42,966 nt of DNA from contig CAAGFF010000037.1 in the NCBI GenBank assembly GCA_900769055.1, positions 1 through 42,966 of the forward strand. The letters run 5' to 3'. The position numbers were made by a program, and so were the translations under genes. Under the pieces are notes generated by a model that saw only the letters and a list, made by a program, of their open reading frames with translations, ran no database searches and was not told the DNA's origin. Below, piece by piece: positions 1 through 7,784 of the stretch. The stretch is from an uncultured Prevotella sp. (lineage in GTDB: Bacteria; Bacteroidota; Bacteroidia; Bacteroidales; Bacteroidaceae). Positions within the stretch are counted from its first letter, which is position 1. The number at the start of each line of letters is the position of its first letter.

Positions 1-57
1 ATTGTTCCATAGTAATAGATTTGTGTTTTTCGTGGGGGGGGATAGTTGGTGTTTTTT

Positions 58-192
58 GGTTGTGGGTTTTTGGTTGTGGGTTTTTGGTTGTGGGTTTTTG
101 GTTGGGTTACCTTTGCCTTTTGAGCAAGTCTCCATTGGCAACGGTAATTCAACCAAAAACCAACAACCCAAAACCCACAACCATCAACCAGA
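58..192. repeat. G/T-rich tandem repeat forming a long inverted repeat
   Basis: A 14-bp unit (ggttgtgggttttt) is repeated three times at 58-99 with a partial fourth copy to about 108. The facing stretch at about 143-190 is C/A-rich and largely complementary, so the two arms can form a long imperfect hairpin with a loop of about 30 bases. It lies immediately after the stop codon of the inositol-phosphate synthase on the minus strand. It may act as a transcription terminator or mRNA 3-prime stabiliser, but there is no classical U-tract and the role is inferred. Confidence 0.6.
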
Positions 193-1500
193 TTAATCTA
201 TTTCTTCATCAGCCTCATAGCCGCCCATCTCGCGGATGGCATTCTTCAGCATGGTGTATTGCTGGTAGAGGTTGTTTACAGGCTCTTCGCCCTTGGTATA
301 GTCGTGCATTGGAGACTTCAGGAAGAAGCTGAGGAAACGCTGTATGCCATAGCGTCCTGCACGTGCGGCAAGGTCGGAGAGAAGACAGAGGTCGAGACAC
401 AGCGGTGCTGCGAGGATAGAGTCGCGGCAGAGGAAGTTGATTTTTATCTGCATCGGGTAACCCATCCATCCGAAGATGTCGATGTTGTCCCATCCCTCTT
501 TGTTGTCGTTGCGTGGTGGGTAATAGTTGATACGCACCTTGTGATAATAGTCTGTATAGAGGTCGGGCTGTGCTTCCGGCTTGAGGATGGTTTCGAGAGT
601 AGAGAGCTTTGACACCTCCTTGGTGCGGAAGTTGGCGGGTTCGTCGAGCACGAGACCGTCACGGTTGCCGAGGATGTTTGTAGAGAACCATCCGCTGAGT
701 CCGAGGCAACGTGTGCCGATGATGGGAGCGAAGCCGGACTTTACCAGGGTCTGACCGGTCTTGAAGTCCTTGCCGCAGATAGGCATCTTGGTCTTTTCTG
801 CAAGTTCCCACATTGCCGGGATATCTACTGTCGTGTTTGGTGCGCCCATGATGAACGGAGCGTTCTCTGAGAGAGCAGCGTAGGCGTAGCACATGGATGG
901 TGCGATATGCTCGCGGTCGTCTGCCTTCATTGCGTTTTCGAGGGCTGCGAGCGTGCCATGTACGTTTTCATCTACCGGAACATAGATTTCTGTGGAAGCC
1001 GCCCAGATGACAACGATGCGGGCGCAGCCGTTCTTTTCCTTGAAGTCACGGATGTCCTGACGTATTGCCTCCATCATTTCCCAGCGGTTCTTGCAGTCCT
1101 TGACGTTGTCGCCGTCAAGACGCTTTGCGTAGTTCTTGTCGAAGGCTGCTTTCATCGGTACTATCTTCTCCAGTTCGTCCTTTACGGGAAGTATGTCCTT
1201 TTCCTTGAGCACCTCGCAGTACATTGCGCTCTGGAATGCGTTCTGTGGGTAAACGTCCCATGTTCCGAAGACGATATCATTAAGGTCTGCTATAGGAGCG
1301 ATTTCGCTGTAGGGAAGATACTTTGCATTCTCGCCTTTGCCGACACGTATCTTGTCATACTGTGTCATGCTACCTACAGGCTTTGCGAGACCCTTGCGGG
1401 CCATCAATACACCAGTCATGAATGTTGTGGCAACAGCACCGTTGCCAACTACCATAATGCCGAGTTTTCCTTCGGCCGGCTTTACATTAATCTTGTCCAT
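193..1500 (-). CDS. myo-inositol-1-phosphate synthase (inositol-3-phosphate synthase)
   Basis: This 435-residue cytosolic enzyme is predicted to convert glucose-6-phosphate to inositol-3-phosphate using NAD, the first step towards inositol lipids in Bacteroidetes. The N-terminus has a Rossmann motif (GIMVVGNGAVATT, about residues 13-25), followed by family-typical stretches such as MTQYDKIRVG and WAASTEIYVPV. The central region carries the conserved GKDFKTGQTLVKS motif and GLSGWFSTNILGNRDG. The length fits the bacterial family. I chose the ATG at 1500 because the alternative upstream start at 1614 adds 38 residues (MTLYGRIW...) that do not look like the family and would place the start inside the leader. 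A plausible promoter lies at 1689-1720, giving a leader of about 180 nt. It appears monocistronic here, and its downstream neighbours are outside the window. I am confident of the family. Whether the product feeds phosphatidylinositol or another inositol lipid cannot be told from this sequence. Confidence 0.93.
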   Translation of the reverse strand: MDKINVKPAEGKLGIMVVGNGAVATTFMTGVLMARKGLAKPVGSMTQYDKIRVGKGENAKYLPYSEIAPIADLNDIVFGTWDVYPQNAFQSAMYCEVLKEKDILPVKDELEKIVPMKAAFDKNYAKRLDGDNVKDCKNRWEMMEAIRQDIRDFKEKNGCARIVVIWAASTEIYVPVDENVHGTLAALENAMKADDREHIAPSMCYAYAALSENAPFIMGAPNTTVDIPAMWELAEKTKMPICGKDFKTGQTLVKSGFAPIIGTRCLGLSGWFSTNILGNRDGLVLDEPANFRTKEVSKLSTLETILKPEAQPDLYTDYYHKVRINYYPPRNDNKEGWDNIDIFGWMGYPMQIKINFLCRDSILAAPLCLDLCLLSDLAARAGRYGIQRFLSFFLKSPMHDYTKGEEPVNNLYQQYTMLKNAIREMGGYEADEEID

Positions 1501-1688
1501 TGAATGTTTTTTTGTTAAGATATAGTATTCTCTTATTTGTTGTCTGTCTTTGTCGGAATAGTCATTTGTCCGCAGCATGGCTGTCTTTCCCCATATTCTG
1601 CCATACAGGGTCAAAGCTGTTGCGGATTGATGTCGTTTTTTTCATAGTACTTGTGTGCCTTTCCGGCATACCCATGTATAAATCTTTG
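1501..1688 (-). other. 5-prime leader of the inositol-phosphate synthase mRNA
   Basis: About 180 nt of untranslated leader lie between the predicted promoter and the chosen start. I see no recognised riboswitch. An in-frame upstream extension exists but looks non-coding. Confidence 0.35.
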
Positions 1689-1720
1689 CAAAGTTAGCAT
1701 ATTTTTTTTGAATACGTAAA
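1689..1720 (-). promoter_or_regulatory. Bacteroidetes-type promoter for the inositol-phosphate synthase
   Basis: On the minus strand the sequence reads TAACTTTG (plus-strand 1689-1696), matching the -7 consensus TAnnTTTG. A TTTA at 1717-1720 sits 20 bases upstream, one mismatch from the -33 TTTG. Confidence 0.55.
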
Positions 1721-1793
1721 ACTTTTTTACTAATATTAAGTTTTCTAACAAAAAATAAACGTTATCGTGTTCTAAAGCGCTGGAATTATGTTC

Positions 1794-1838
1794 AAAAAAT
1801 CGTCTCTTCCTCTTGATGCTGTCAAGGAGAAGAGACGC
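1794..1838 (-). terminator. Rho-independent-type terminator after the pectin methylesterase
   Basis: The arms at 1801-1816 and 1822-1837 form a near-perfect stem (cgtctctt... / ...aagagacg). On the minus strand it is followed by ATTTTTTG. The plus-strand side also has a T-rich tract, so it may work in both directions. Confidence 0.7.
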
Positions 1839-1850
1839 TTTTGTTTTTGT

Positions 1851-1945
1851 ATTACGGTTTTGCGGTCGCTGCGCTTTTACGGAATATACGGTGAGCATTC
1901 ACAGACCTCCGCAAAACCGTATAACCGTATAACCGTAAAACCGTA
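1851..1945. repeat. Inverted and short tandem repeat (ACCGTAWAA family)
   Basis: The stretch acggttttgcgg at 1854-1865 is the exact reverse complement of 1909-1920. The right arm continues into four tandem variants of ccgtataa/ccgtaaaa up to about 1945, just before the stop codon of the pectin methylesterase. The function is unknown; it could be part of the 3-prime UTR structure. Confidence 0.6.
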
Positions 1946-1954
1946 AAGACAAGT

Positions 1955-4900
1955 TTACTTCACGAACTTCTTGCCGTTCCTGCTAATCTGCAGTCCCTTG
2001 GTGTTGGCGTTGATGCGCTGACCGAGGGCGTTGTAGATTATGGCGTCGGTATTTTCCGTCTTGACGGTCTCCTCGATGCCGGTGGTATCGACAGTCAGCG
2101 TCTGACCGAAGCCGCCGCGTGCATTTGCCACGCGATAGGTGCTTCCTACTGTGGTAGGCTTCACGGATGTTATCTCGCCGTCCACGAGATATACTGTGCC
2201 TTCCGTTACGTCAGCTGCAATCTTGTCGGGAGCCCATTCGCCGAAGATGTTCTCGATGGTGTATTCCTTGGCTTCGTCGTCTGTGAGGATTGTCTCCATG
2301 GTCCTGTTGCCGGTAGAGTGGGTGAACGTCAGCTTGTTGGATGCCGGAGAGATGACGTTGCCGTTGCTGTTCATCGTCCTGTACTCCTTGAAGGAATATG
2401 CTGCTACTTTCATGCCGCCGGTGGTGAAGCGTGACTTGGCGATGGCGGATGGTTCGAGTACGGTGGTGTTGATATATGTAGCCTTTGACTCTCCGCCCCA
2501 TGAGCGTCCGAAGTTGAATGACGCAGAGAGGGTCTTTACCGTGCAGTCGAGGAAGACGTATCCCCAGTTTTTGCGGCTGTCCGTAGAAGCGGTGCAGTGA
2601 GGAGCGCAGATGGTGCAGTCACCGCTCTGAGGGGTCTTTGAGCGGCTTTCGTTGACGAGTGTCACGCGGTTATATATCACGTTGCCGTCACCGCAGAGGT
2701 AATCCACTGTGCCGTGGATTTCTGAATCCTCCCAGTAGAAGTTTGATGCTCGGTTGGAGTAATAGGTGTCCTGATAGGAAAGCAGTTTCACGCGCTTGCA
2801 GATGGTGTTCTGTCCTTTCTCCTGCAGGCATACGGCACGGCCGGCGCCAGAGGAACCATAGTAGTCGAGAGCATTCTGGATGGTGAGATCCTGCAGGTAG
2901 AGTCCGTCGGAGGTGTTGAGCAGTGTGGCGGTGGTGCCGATGCCTTCGTTCTCTATAGGAGGACAGTTGCGTATGATGGTGCCGTCCATTGACTCTCCGA
3001 TGATGGAGACGTTCTTTGCGGAGATGGTGGTGAGGGCTTTCTCGCCGAAGTCGTAAGTGCCGTTGGGGAGGTATATCTTGTCACCCTCCTGTAGGGCAGC
3101 GAGCACGAGTTGCAGGCTTGCACCGTCGTTGGGAGCGAGCGCGTAGTAGCCTTCTGCGTTCTTTTCTGGCACGCTTTCTACGTTATATACCATTACGTCG
3201 TGGATGTAGCCGCCGTTGGAAAGCGTTGCGGTGAGTGTCGTTGCAGGACCACTGTATGCGAAAGAGGCTTTTGCTCCGTCGGTGCCCATTTCGCCGGGGA
3301 GGGTTACTGCCTCGCCTACCTGGTTGCCTTCTGCGTCGGTTACGGTAAGGGTGCTTGCGTTTCCATACTGGCATGTGCCGATGACGACGAGGGCATTGCC
3401 GGCTACGTTTAGGGAGATAGTGCCGTTAGAGCCGAATGAGAAGCCGTGCTGACCGTCATGGAACGTACCTGTTGTGGAGAAGCATTCGTGGTCTTCAGGA
3501 TAGAATGAAAGGCTGTTGAGAGGGTAATTGAAGATGACGCCTACCTTGGCTTTTTCTATAGGTGTGACCTTGGCGTAGAGTTCGAGGTTCTCCTGCACGG
3601 ATATTCCTTCCTTTACCTTGACGGCGGAAGCCAGCTTGGAGTTGAACCAACCGCGGAACTTGCTGCCTTCTGGTATGGTAACGTCACCCTCGCCATAACT
3701 GTAGGCAAGTTCTGAGCCGCCTTCTACTTCCACCGTGCCGATGAGTGTGGTGCCGTCAGTGTTGAAGTACTTCACGGAACGCATGGGGATAAGGTCGCAG
3801 GCCACTACCTCTATATATGGGCAATACTGTCCGAGCTCTACGGTAAGTGTCTGTGCCTCCTCTGAGTTGTATGTCCATGTGACGTTCTTGTTGTATGAGC
3901 CTATGCCGCCATCGCATCCTGCTGACCTCTGGTCGAGTGTGGCAATGACTTCGCCTTTTTCGTTCTTTATGGTAGCATTGGTGTTAGTGTATTGGCAGCC
4001 TCCGACAGTGAACTTTACAGGACCGTCAACGGGGAATGTCAGCTTGCCGTTCATCGTGCCGTGCTGGTTATCTTTGTATGTGCCTTTGACGAGGGTGACA
4101 TTCTCAGGAAGACCCTCTGATGGATATACTATTGTAGGGTCTTCGGTGCGGAAGTCTATCTTGAAGTCCTTGAAAGCGCGCGGGGTGACCTCGCCGTCCA
4201 TCGTTCCCTTAATCTTGATGTTGCCGATAGCCATGGCCTTGTTGTTGGCTACGTTGGAGATATAGAATCGCAGGGTGAACTTCTTGCCTGCCTTCGCTCC
4301 TGTGATTGCCTCTATGTGTGTCAGGGGAGCGGAAGGGTTCTGGTTCTGGTCACGGCGTATCTGGTTCTTTGGGTCTGAGTATGTGGTAATCTTACCCTCT
4401 TCTCCGTCTATGGTGTATGACCATGAGAAGTAGGCATTGTCCGTGCCTTTCTTTACGGCATCGAACTCTACGCTTGTAGGAGTGAACGTTACGCCCTTCT
4501 TCATATCGACGGTGTATTCTATCATGTCGGTGTTGACGCAACCGGGATTTGTGGTGATGGGTGTATATTGGACGTACGGACCTGCGGTAATGTCACCGAG
4601 GGTGTAAGATACGTTGTCGGTCTTTGTGAGGTCAGAGCCGACGGACACCTTTGTGGAGGACACGCCTTTTGCAAGGTCTTCGTCGAATGTGGCTTCCGTC
4701 TCATTGCCTACTGCCCATGCGAATGTGGCGTCTGTCTTGTCGAAGCTGCTGGAGATGCCCTCAGTCTTCTCTACAGAGACGTATGCGCAGTATGACATAC
4801 CGGAGATGGTCAGCGTGGTGGCCTCGCCCTGATATGTCAGCATGGTAAGGCTGGAGTGGTCGTTTTTCCAGCACGCTGCTACCGGTGTCGCCGTGGCGAC

Positions 4901-5269
4901 GGTTTTGCCTTCCGCATCGGTCACGGTGATGTCGCCGGTGCTGTATGTGCAGGTGGCTACGGCAATCTTTACCGGGCCGTCAACGGGAACGACTAATTTC
5001 AGATTGGCTGCACCGTGGTCACTGTGCACCTTGCCGCTTATCGTCGCCGCTTTGTCGGCAGCGTCGGATGCAACACGGGTCACCGTGCCGTCTTCTGCTA
5101 CGGTGATGCCAAACTCGAACGGTGTCCATTGTTTGCCGTCATCAGCCGTAATCAGGCTGCTGGCACTGGTATCCACAAGGATACTGAAGTTTCTGAACTC
5201 TGCCCGGGACAGCTGCGGACATAGCAGCATCAGGCAGGAGAAGAGAAATAGTTTTGTAAATCTTCTCAT
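1955..5269 (-). CDS. secreted multidomain pectin methylesterase (CE8) with type IX sorting-like C-terminus
   Basis: This 1104-residue protein starts with a signal peptide (about residues 1-23, ending SRA). The catalytic domain lies at about 705-990 and has the CE8 beta-helix hallmarks: YQDT with Asp834, GTVDYLCGD with Asp856 and FGRSW with Arg922. Asp834 and Asp856 correspond to the acid/base and nucleophile, so it should demethylate homogalacturonan. Before the catalytic domain there are three related beta-rich modules at about 80-167, 398-492 and 600-698, each with HG...G...P-x-DGPV-like and C-x-Y motifs. A List/InlB-type repeat lies at about 497-572 and an unassigned beta domain at about 175-360. 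The C-terminal 30 residues (NALGQR ... GLQISRNGKKFVK) look like a type IX secretion signal, so surface attachment or release is likely. A terminator follows at 1794-1838. No clear promoter was found in 5270-5380. The esterase call is secure; the accessory modules are probably carbohydrate-binding, which is inference. Confidence 0.92.
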   Translation of the reverse strand: MRRFTKLFLFSCLMLLCPQLSRAEFRNFSILVDTSASSLITADDGKQWTPFEFGITVAEDGTVTRVASDAADKAATISGKVHSDHGAANLKLVVPVDGPVKIAVATCTYSTGDITVTDAEGKTVATATPVAACWKNDHSSLTMLTYQGEATTLTISGMSYCAYVSVEKTEGISSSFDKTDATFAWAVGNETEATFDEDLAKGVSSTKVSVGSDLTKTDNVSYTLGDITAGPYVQYTPITTNPGCVNTDMIEYTVDMKKGVTFTPTSVEFDAVKKGTDNAYFSWSYTIDGEEGKITTYSDPKNQIRRDQNQNPSAPLTHIEAITGAKAGKKFTLRFYISNVANNKAMAIGNIKIKGTMDGEVTPRAFKDFKIDFRTEDPTIVYPSEGLPENVTLVKGTYKDNQHGTMNGKLTFPVDGPVKFTVGGCQYTNTNATIKNEKGEVIATLDQRSAGCDGGIGSYNKNVTWTYNSEEAQTLTVELGQYCPYIEVVACDLIPMRSVKYFNTDGTTLIGTVEVEGGSELAYSYGEGDVTIPEGSKFRGWFNSKLASAVKVKEGISVQENLELYAKVTPIEKAKVGVIFNYPLNSLSFYPEDHECFSTTGTFHDGQHGFSFGSNGTISLNVAGNALVVIGTCQYGNASTLTVTDAEGNQVGEAVTLPGEMGTDGAKASFAYSGPATTLTATLSNGGYIHDVMVYNVESVPEKNAEGYYALAPNDGASLQLVLAALQEGDKIYLPNGTYDFGEKALTTISAKNVSIIGESMDGTIIRNCPPIENEGIGTTATLLNTSDGLYLQDLTIQNALDYYGSSGAGRAVCLQEKGQNTICKRVKLLSYQDTYYSNRASNFYWEDSEIHGTVDYLCGDGNVIYNRVTLVNESRSKTPQSGDCTICAPHCTASTDSRKNWGYVFLDCTVKTLSASFNFGRSWGGESKATYINTTVLEPSAIAKSRFTTGGMKVAAYSFKEYRTMNSNGNVISPASNKLTFTHSTGNRTMETILTDDEAKEYTIENIFGEWAPDKIAADVTEGTVYLVDGEITSVKPTTVGSTYRVANARGGFGQTLTVDTTGIEETVKTENTDAIIYNALGQRINANTKGLQISRNGKKFVK

Positions 5270-5380
5270 TGTTATTGAAAGTTAGGTTAATGAATATTGT
5301 GTTATTTATTTCTCTCGAAAGACGGGTAGTCAGTGGGTAGTCCGGGACTGATTTGTCTGCCCCATTAATATAAGAAATAT

Positions 5381-5574
5381 AGGTGGGTTCTATTAATTCG
5401 CTTTGTCATATTTTGGATTTATTTTCGAGGACAAATTGTAAGTTGAAGAGGGAGCGTAGCGGGCTACGTGACCGATGAGACTTACGATTTGTACCGAAAA
5501 GAAACCAAAAGATGACAAAACGTCAAACCTACATAATTAACATTTTTGACGGTGGGAATTAATAGAACCCACCT
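5381..5574. repeat. 194-bp palindromic intergenic element (MITE-like)
   Basis: The ends are exact 19-bp inverted repeats, aggtgggttctattaattc at 5381-5399 and its complement at 5556-5574. Inside, 5401-5444 is imperfectly complementary to about 5486-5523, so nearly the whole element folds on itself around a GC-rich apex (agcgtagcgggctacg). There is no ORF of substance in it. No target-site duplication is visible next to the ends. It occupies most of the gap upstream of the pectin methylesterase. Confidence 0.75.
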
Positions 5575-5764
5575 GAAGATTGTTTTTGTGAGAGCAAAAA
5601 CAATGTATTGACGAAGGTCGTAAAGGAATTGTGTGTAAATATTCCGCATGGCATATATACGTTTCCGATTGTGCAAACAGAATTTGCTCAGAATGATAGT
5701 GCTGGTAGATTATGGAGCCAGTTTTTTTTACGAAAAAAGTTTTCCGGAGGAGGTAACTACAAAG

Positions 5765-5798
5765 ACTCCCTTGCCCCTACAGAGAGAGACAAGGGAGT
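5765..5798 (-). terminator. Possible terminator after the small lipoprotein gene
   Basis: A perfect 9-bp inverted repeat (actcccttg / caagggagt) with a 16-base loop lies 50 bases past the lipoprotein stop. On the minus strand only a weak U-rich stretch (CTTTGTAG) follows, so this is tentative. Confidence 0.4.
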
Positions 5799-5847
5799 GG
5801 TGATGCATATAGTTTTATCTTGATGTTGTCACATCGATGCCCGATGC

Positions 5848-6507
5848 TTAGAAATGCAGGGCGTCACGATACTGGTTGAGGTCCATATCGAAGGTGATGG
5901 GGGCAAAACCGGGCAAGGAAACGCGGTTGTCACCCTCGCCAAGGAAGACTTCGCTGACCACAAAGTGGAACTTCAGGTTGCCATCCTCCACGCAGTAGCC
6001 ACCTGTCTGCTGTGCCTCTATCTGCACTTCCACTGCCAGGGTCTGGGCCTCATCGCCCTCGCCACCCAGATTGACAGTCAGTGCCAGCGGTTTGGGGTTC
6101 ATGGCAAACGAGATGCTGTCTTGTGCGGCAGCCAGTGCCGGTGTATAGCCAATGCCATAGCCCACCTTGCCCACAGCCTCGACGATGGCGTCGGCAGCTT
6201 CGCCGTCGCCCACGATGGCAGCGACAATCGGACGGATGGGGAAGTCCTCAAAATGGATGGTATCATTGTTTACCGTGGCCTTGATGGCAGTCCAGGCCTG
6301 CTCCTCGTCGCCATCGAGCAGGGCGGTGCCCTCTCCGGCAGCCTCCTGGGTCATGAACATCTTGCCCTCATAGGCTCCATACATGTGCTTTACGGTCACT
6401 ACATCAACATTGTCATCATCATCGTCACTACAAGAGGTAAGACCCATTGTAAGACCCATTACAAGCGTGTAAGCAAACAAACGAATCGCTTTCAAATTCT
6501 TCATCAT
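5848..6507 (-). CDS. small Bacteroidales lipoprotein, possibly DUF4840-like
   Basis: This is a lipoprotein of 219 residues. The signal sequence ends in a lipobox (GLTSC), and the cysteine is followed by SDDDDDN, an acidic stretch typical of lipoproteins exported to the outer surface in Bacteroidetes. The mature part is acidic, with a repeated Ala/Gly/Glu-rich composition, and ends FDMDLNQYRDALHF. The layout (lipobox, YEGKMF near the start of the mature protein, single beta-rich domain) resembles DUF4840 proteins, but I cannot confirm that without a profile search. The start was chosen at the first of two adjacent ATGs (6507 and 6504), because the longer frame to 6606 adds 33 basic residues before the signal peptide. 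It lies in the same direction as the pectin methylesterase but 578 bp upstream, and diverges from the kinase gene. No function is assigned. Confidence 0.75.
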   Translation of the reverse strand: MMKNLKAIRLFAYTLVMGLTMGLTSCSDDDDDNVDVVTVKHMYGAYEGKMFMTQEAAGEGTALLDGDEEQAWTAIKATVNNDTIHFEDFPIRPIVAAIVGDGEAADAIVEAVGKVGYGIGYTPALAAAQDSISFAMNPKPLALTVNLGGEGDEAQTLAVEVQIEAQQTGGYCVEDGNLKFHFVVSEVFLGEGDNRVSLPGFAPITFDMDLNQYRDALHF

Positions 6508-6650
6508 TGTCTTTTCAGTTTTAATTCTTTTTGGTTTTACTTTTATCGACTTATCAGCTGATGTCATCCTATAAATGCCCCTGATGCGTGATTCTTGCAT
6601 GGCCAACGAGTTAATAAAACCTAAAGAACATAAAAACTACAGAGCAGAGC

Positions 6651-7493
6651 ATGAAAATGACCGTAATAATAATCATCATCACGCTCGGCATAGCATCAGC
6701 GCTGTTCGTAGCCCATCAGGAGCGGCTGAAACACAGGGCACGTCTTATGCGCGAGGCTGTCAGAAACCGTGACTTCACGTTCCGTCTGCCTGTCAAGGGA
6801 CTGTTCTACGGCGAGAGAGCCTTGCAGGAGGCGCTCAACGACCTGTGCCAGGATGTGAACAAACTGGTCGCACAGAACGAGGTGGAGTCATGGCAGAAGC
6901 TCGTCCGTGTGCTGACACATGAGATAATGAACGCCACAACCCCCATTTGCAGCATCAGCCAGGCATACATGGACCACCCGAATGTGGTGGGGACACCGAT
7001 AGAGAGAGGCATCCGTGCCATCAACGAGGCGAGCAATAGCCTTACCTGTTTCGTCGAGAGCTACCGCAAGATGACCCAGCTCCAGGAGCCTGTCATATCC
7101 CACCTCAGCCTCAACGACCTCGTGACGAGCGTCAAGGCGCTGTATCAGGAGGTGGCATGGCAGACTGACATGGGACAGGAGACAACCGTCATGACCGACG
7201 CAACACTCGTAAGGCAGGTGGTGGTGAACATCGTGAAGAACGCCATAGAGGCCGGCGCGAAGACAATAGGAGTCTCTCTTGACGGCACAACACTGCGTAT
7301 AAGCAACGACGGGCGGCAGATACCGGCCGAGGTGAGACGCGACATCTTCATACCTTTCTACACCACAAAGGCTACAGGGACAGGGATAGGGCTGGCGCTG
7401 TCACGGCAGATAATGACCACTCTGGGAGGCTCGCTGACACTCGCCGACAAGGCCGACAGCGGCTATCACGCCACATTCATCCTGGAGTTCTGA
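6651..7493 (+). CDS. minimal membrane sensor histidine kinase
   Basis: This is a compact kinase of 280 residues. One hydrophobic segment (about residues 3-21) anchors the N-terminus and there is no periplasmic sensor domain. The H-box is VLTHEIMNATTP with His90 as the phosphorylated residue. The ATP-binding domain has an N-box (VVNIVKNAIEAG, Asn193 and Asn197), a G1 box (ISNDGRQIP, Asp220), and F/G2 boxes (IFIPFYTTKATGTGIGLAL). The HEIMN form of the H-box is of the NtrY-like type. No response regulator lies beside it, so it is an orphan in this window. Its start is 143 bp from the divergent lipoprotein start. A 7-bp perfect hairpin at 7524-7543 follows the stop. The kinase call is firm; the signal and partner are unknown. 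Confidence 0.9.
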   Translation: MKMTVIIIIITLGIASALFVAHQERLKHRARLMREAVRNRDFTFRLPVKGLFYGERALQEALNDLCQDVNKLVAQNEVESWQKLVRVLTHEIMNATTPICSISQAYMDHPNVVGTPIERGIRAINEASNSLTCFVESYRKMTQLQEPVISHLSLNDLVTSVKALYQEVAWQTDMGQETTVMTDATLVRQVVVNIVKNAIEAGAKTIGVSLDGTTLRISNDGRQIPAEVRRDIFIPFYTTKATGTGIGLALSRQIMTTLGGSLTLADKADSGYHATFILEF

Positions 7494-7523
7494 CAACGAC
7501 AGCATACGACCGTGTGGGGAAGA

Positions 7524-7543
7524 AGACACTCTTTCCAGTGTCT
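7524..7543 (+). terminator. Small hairpin downstream of the kinase gene
   Basis: Perfect 7-bp stem (agacact / agtgtct) with a 6-base loop, 30 bases past the kinase stop. No strong T-tract follows, so termination is uncertain. Confidence 0.3.
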
Positions 7544-7578
7544 GTCAGCCTCTTATTACGCCATTTTTCATGACAATA

Positions 7579-7610
7579 TTTGGCCGTTCCAATATTTTTT
7601 GCGAAATTTG
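7579..7610 (+). promoter_or_regulatory. Candidate promoter for the GH115 gene
   Basis: TTTG at 7579-7582 is followed after 20 bases by GAAATTTG at 7603-7610, one mismatch from TAnnTTTG. This would give a leader of about 170 nt before GH115. It is the only good match in the 291-bp gap. Confidence 0.45.
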
Positions 7611-7784
7611 CGGATGGAAACTATACATCTATGCGTTATGGCCTTGTGGGTCGTCATCTATAAATAGCTGTCCATCTTTTAGGATTGACAGAACCCACTC
7701 CCCTACGGCAAGGACACCCCGACACGGCCCAATGCCCTCCATCGCTATCTATCAATCAAACTTACCTAAACCTATTTTTCCTTT

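Noticed and set aside
5482..5676. 64-residue minus-strand ORF in the gap before the pectin methylesterase
   Set aside because: It lies across the 194-bp palindromic element and has no family resemblance.
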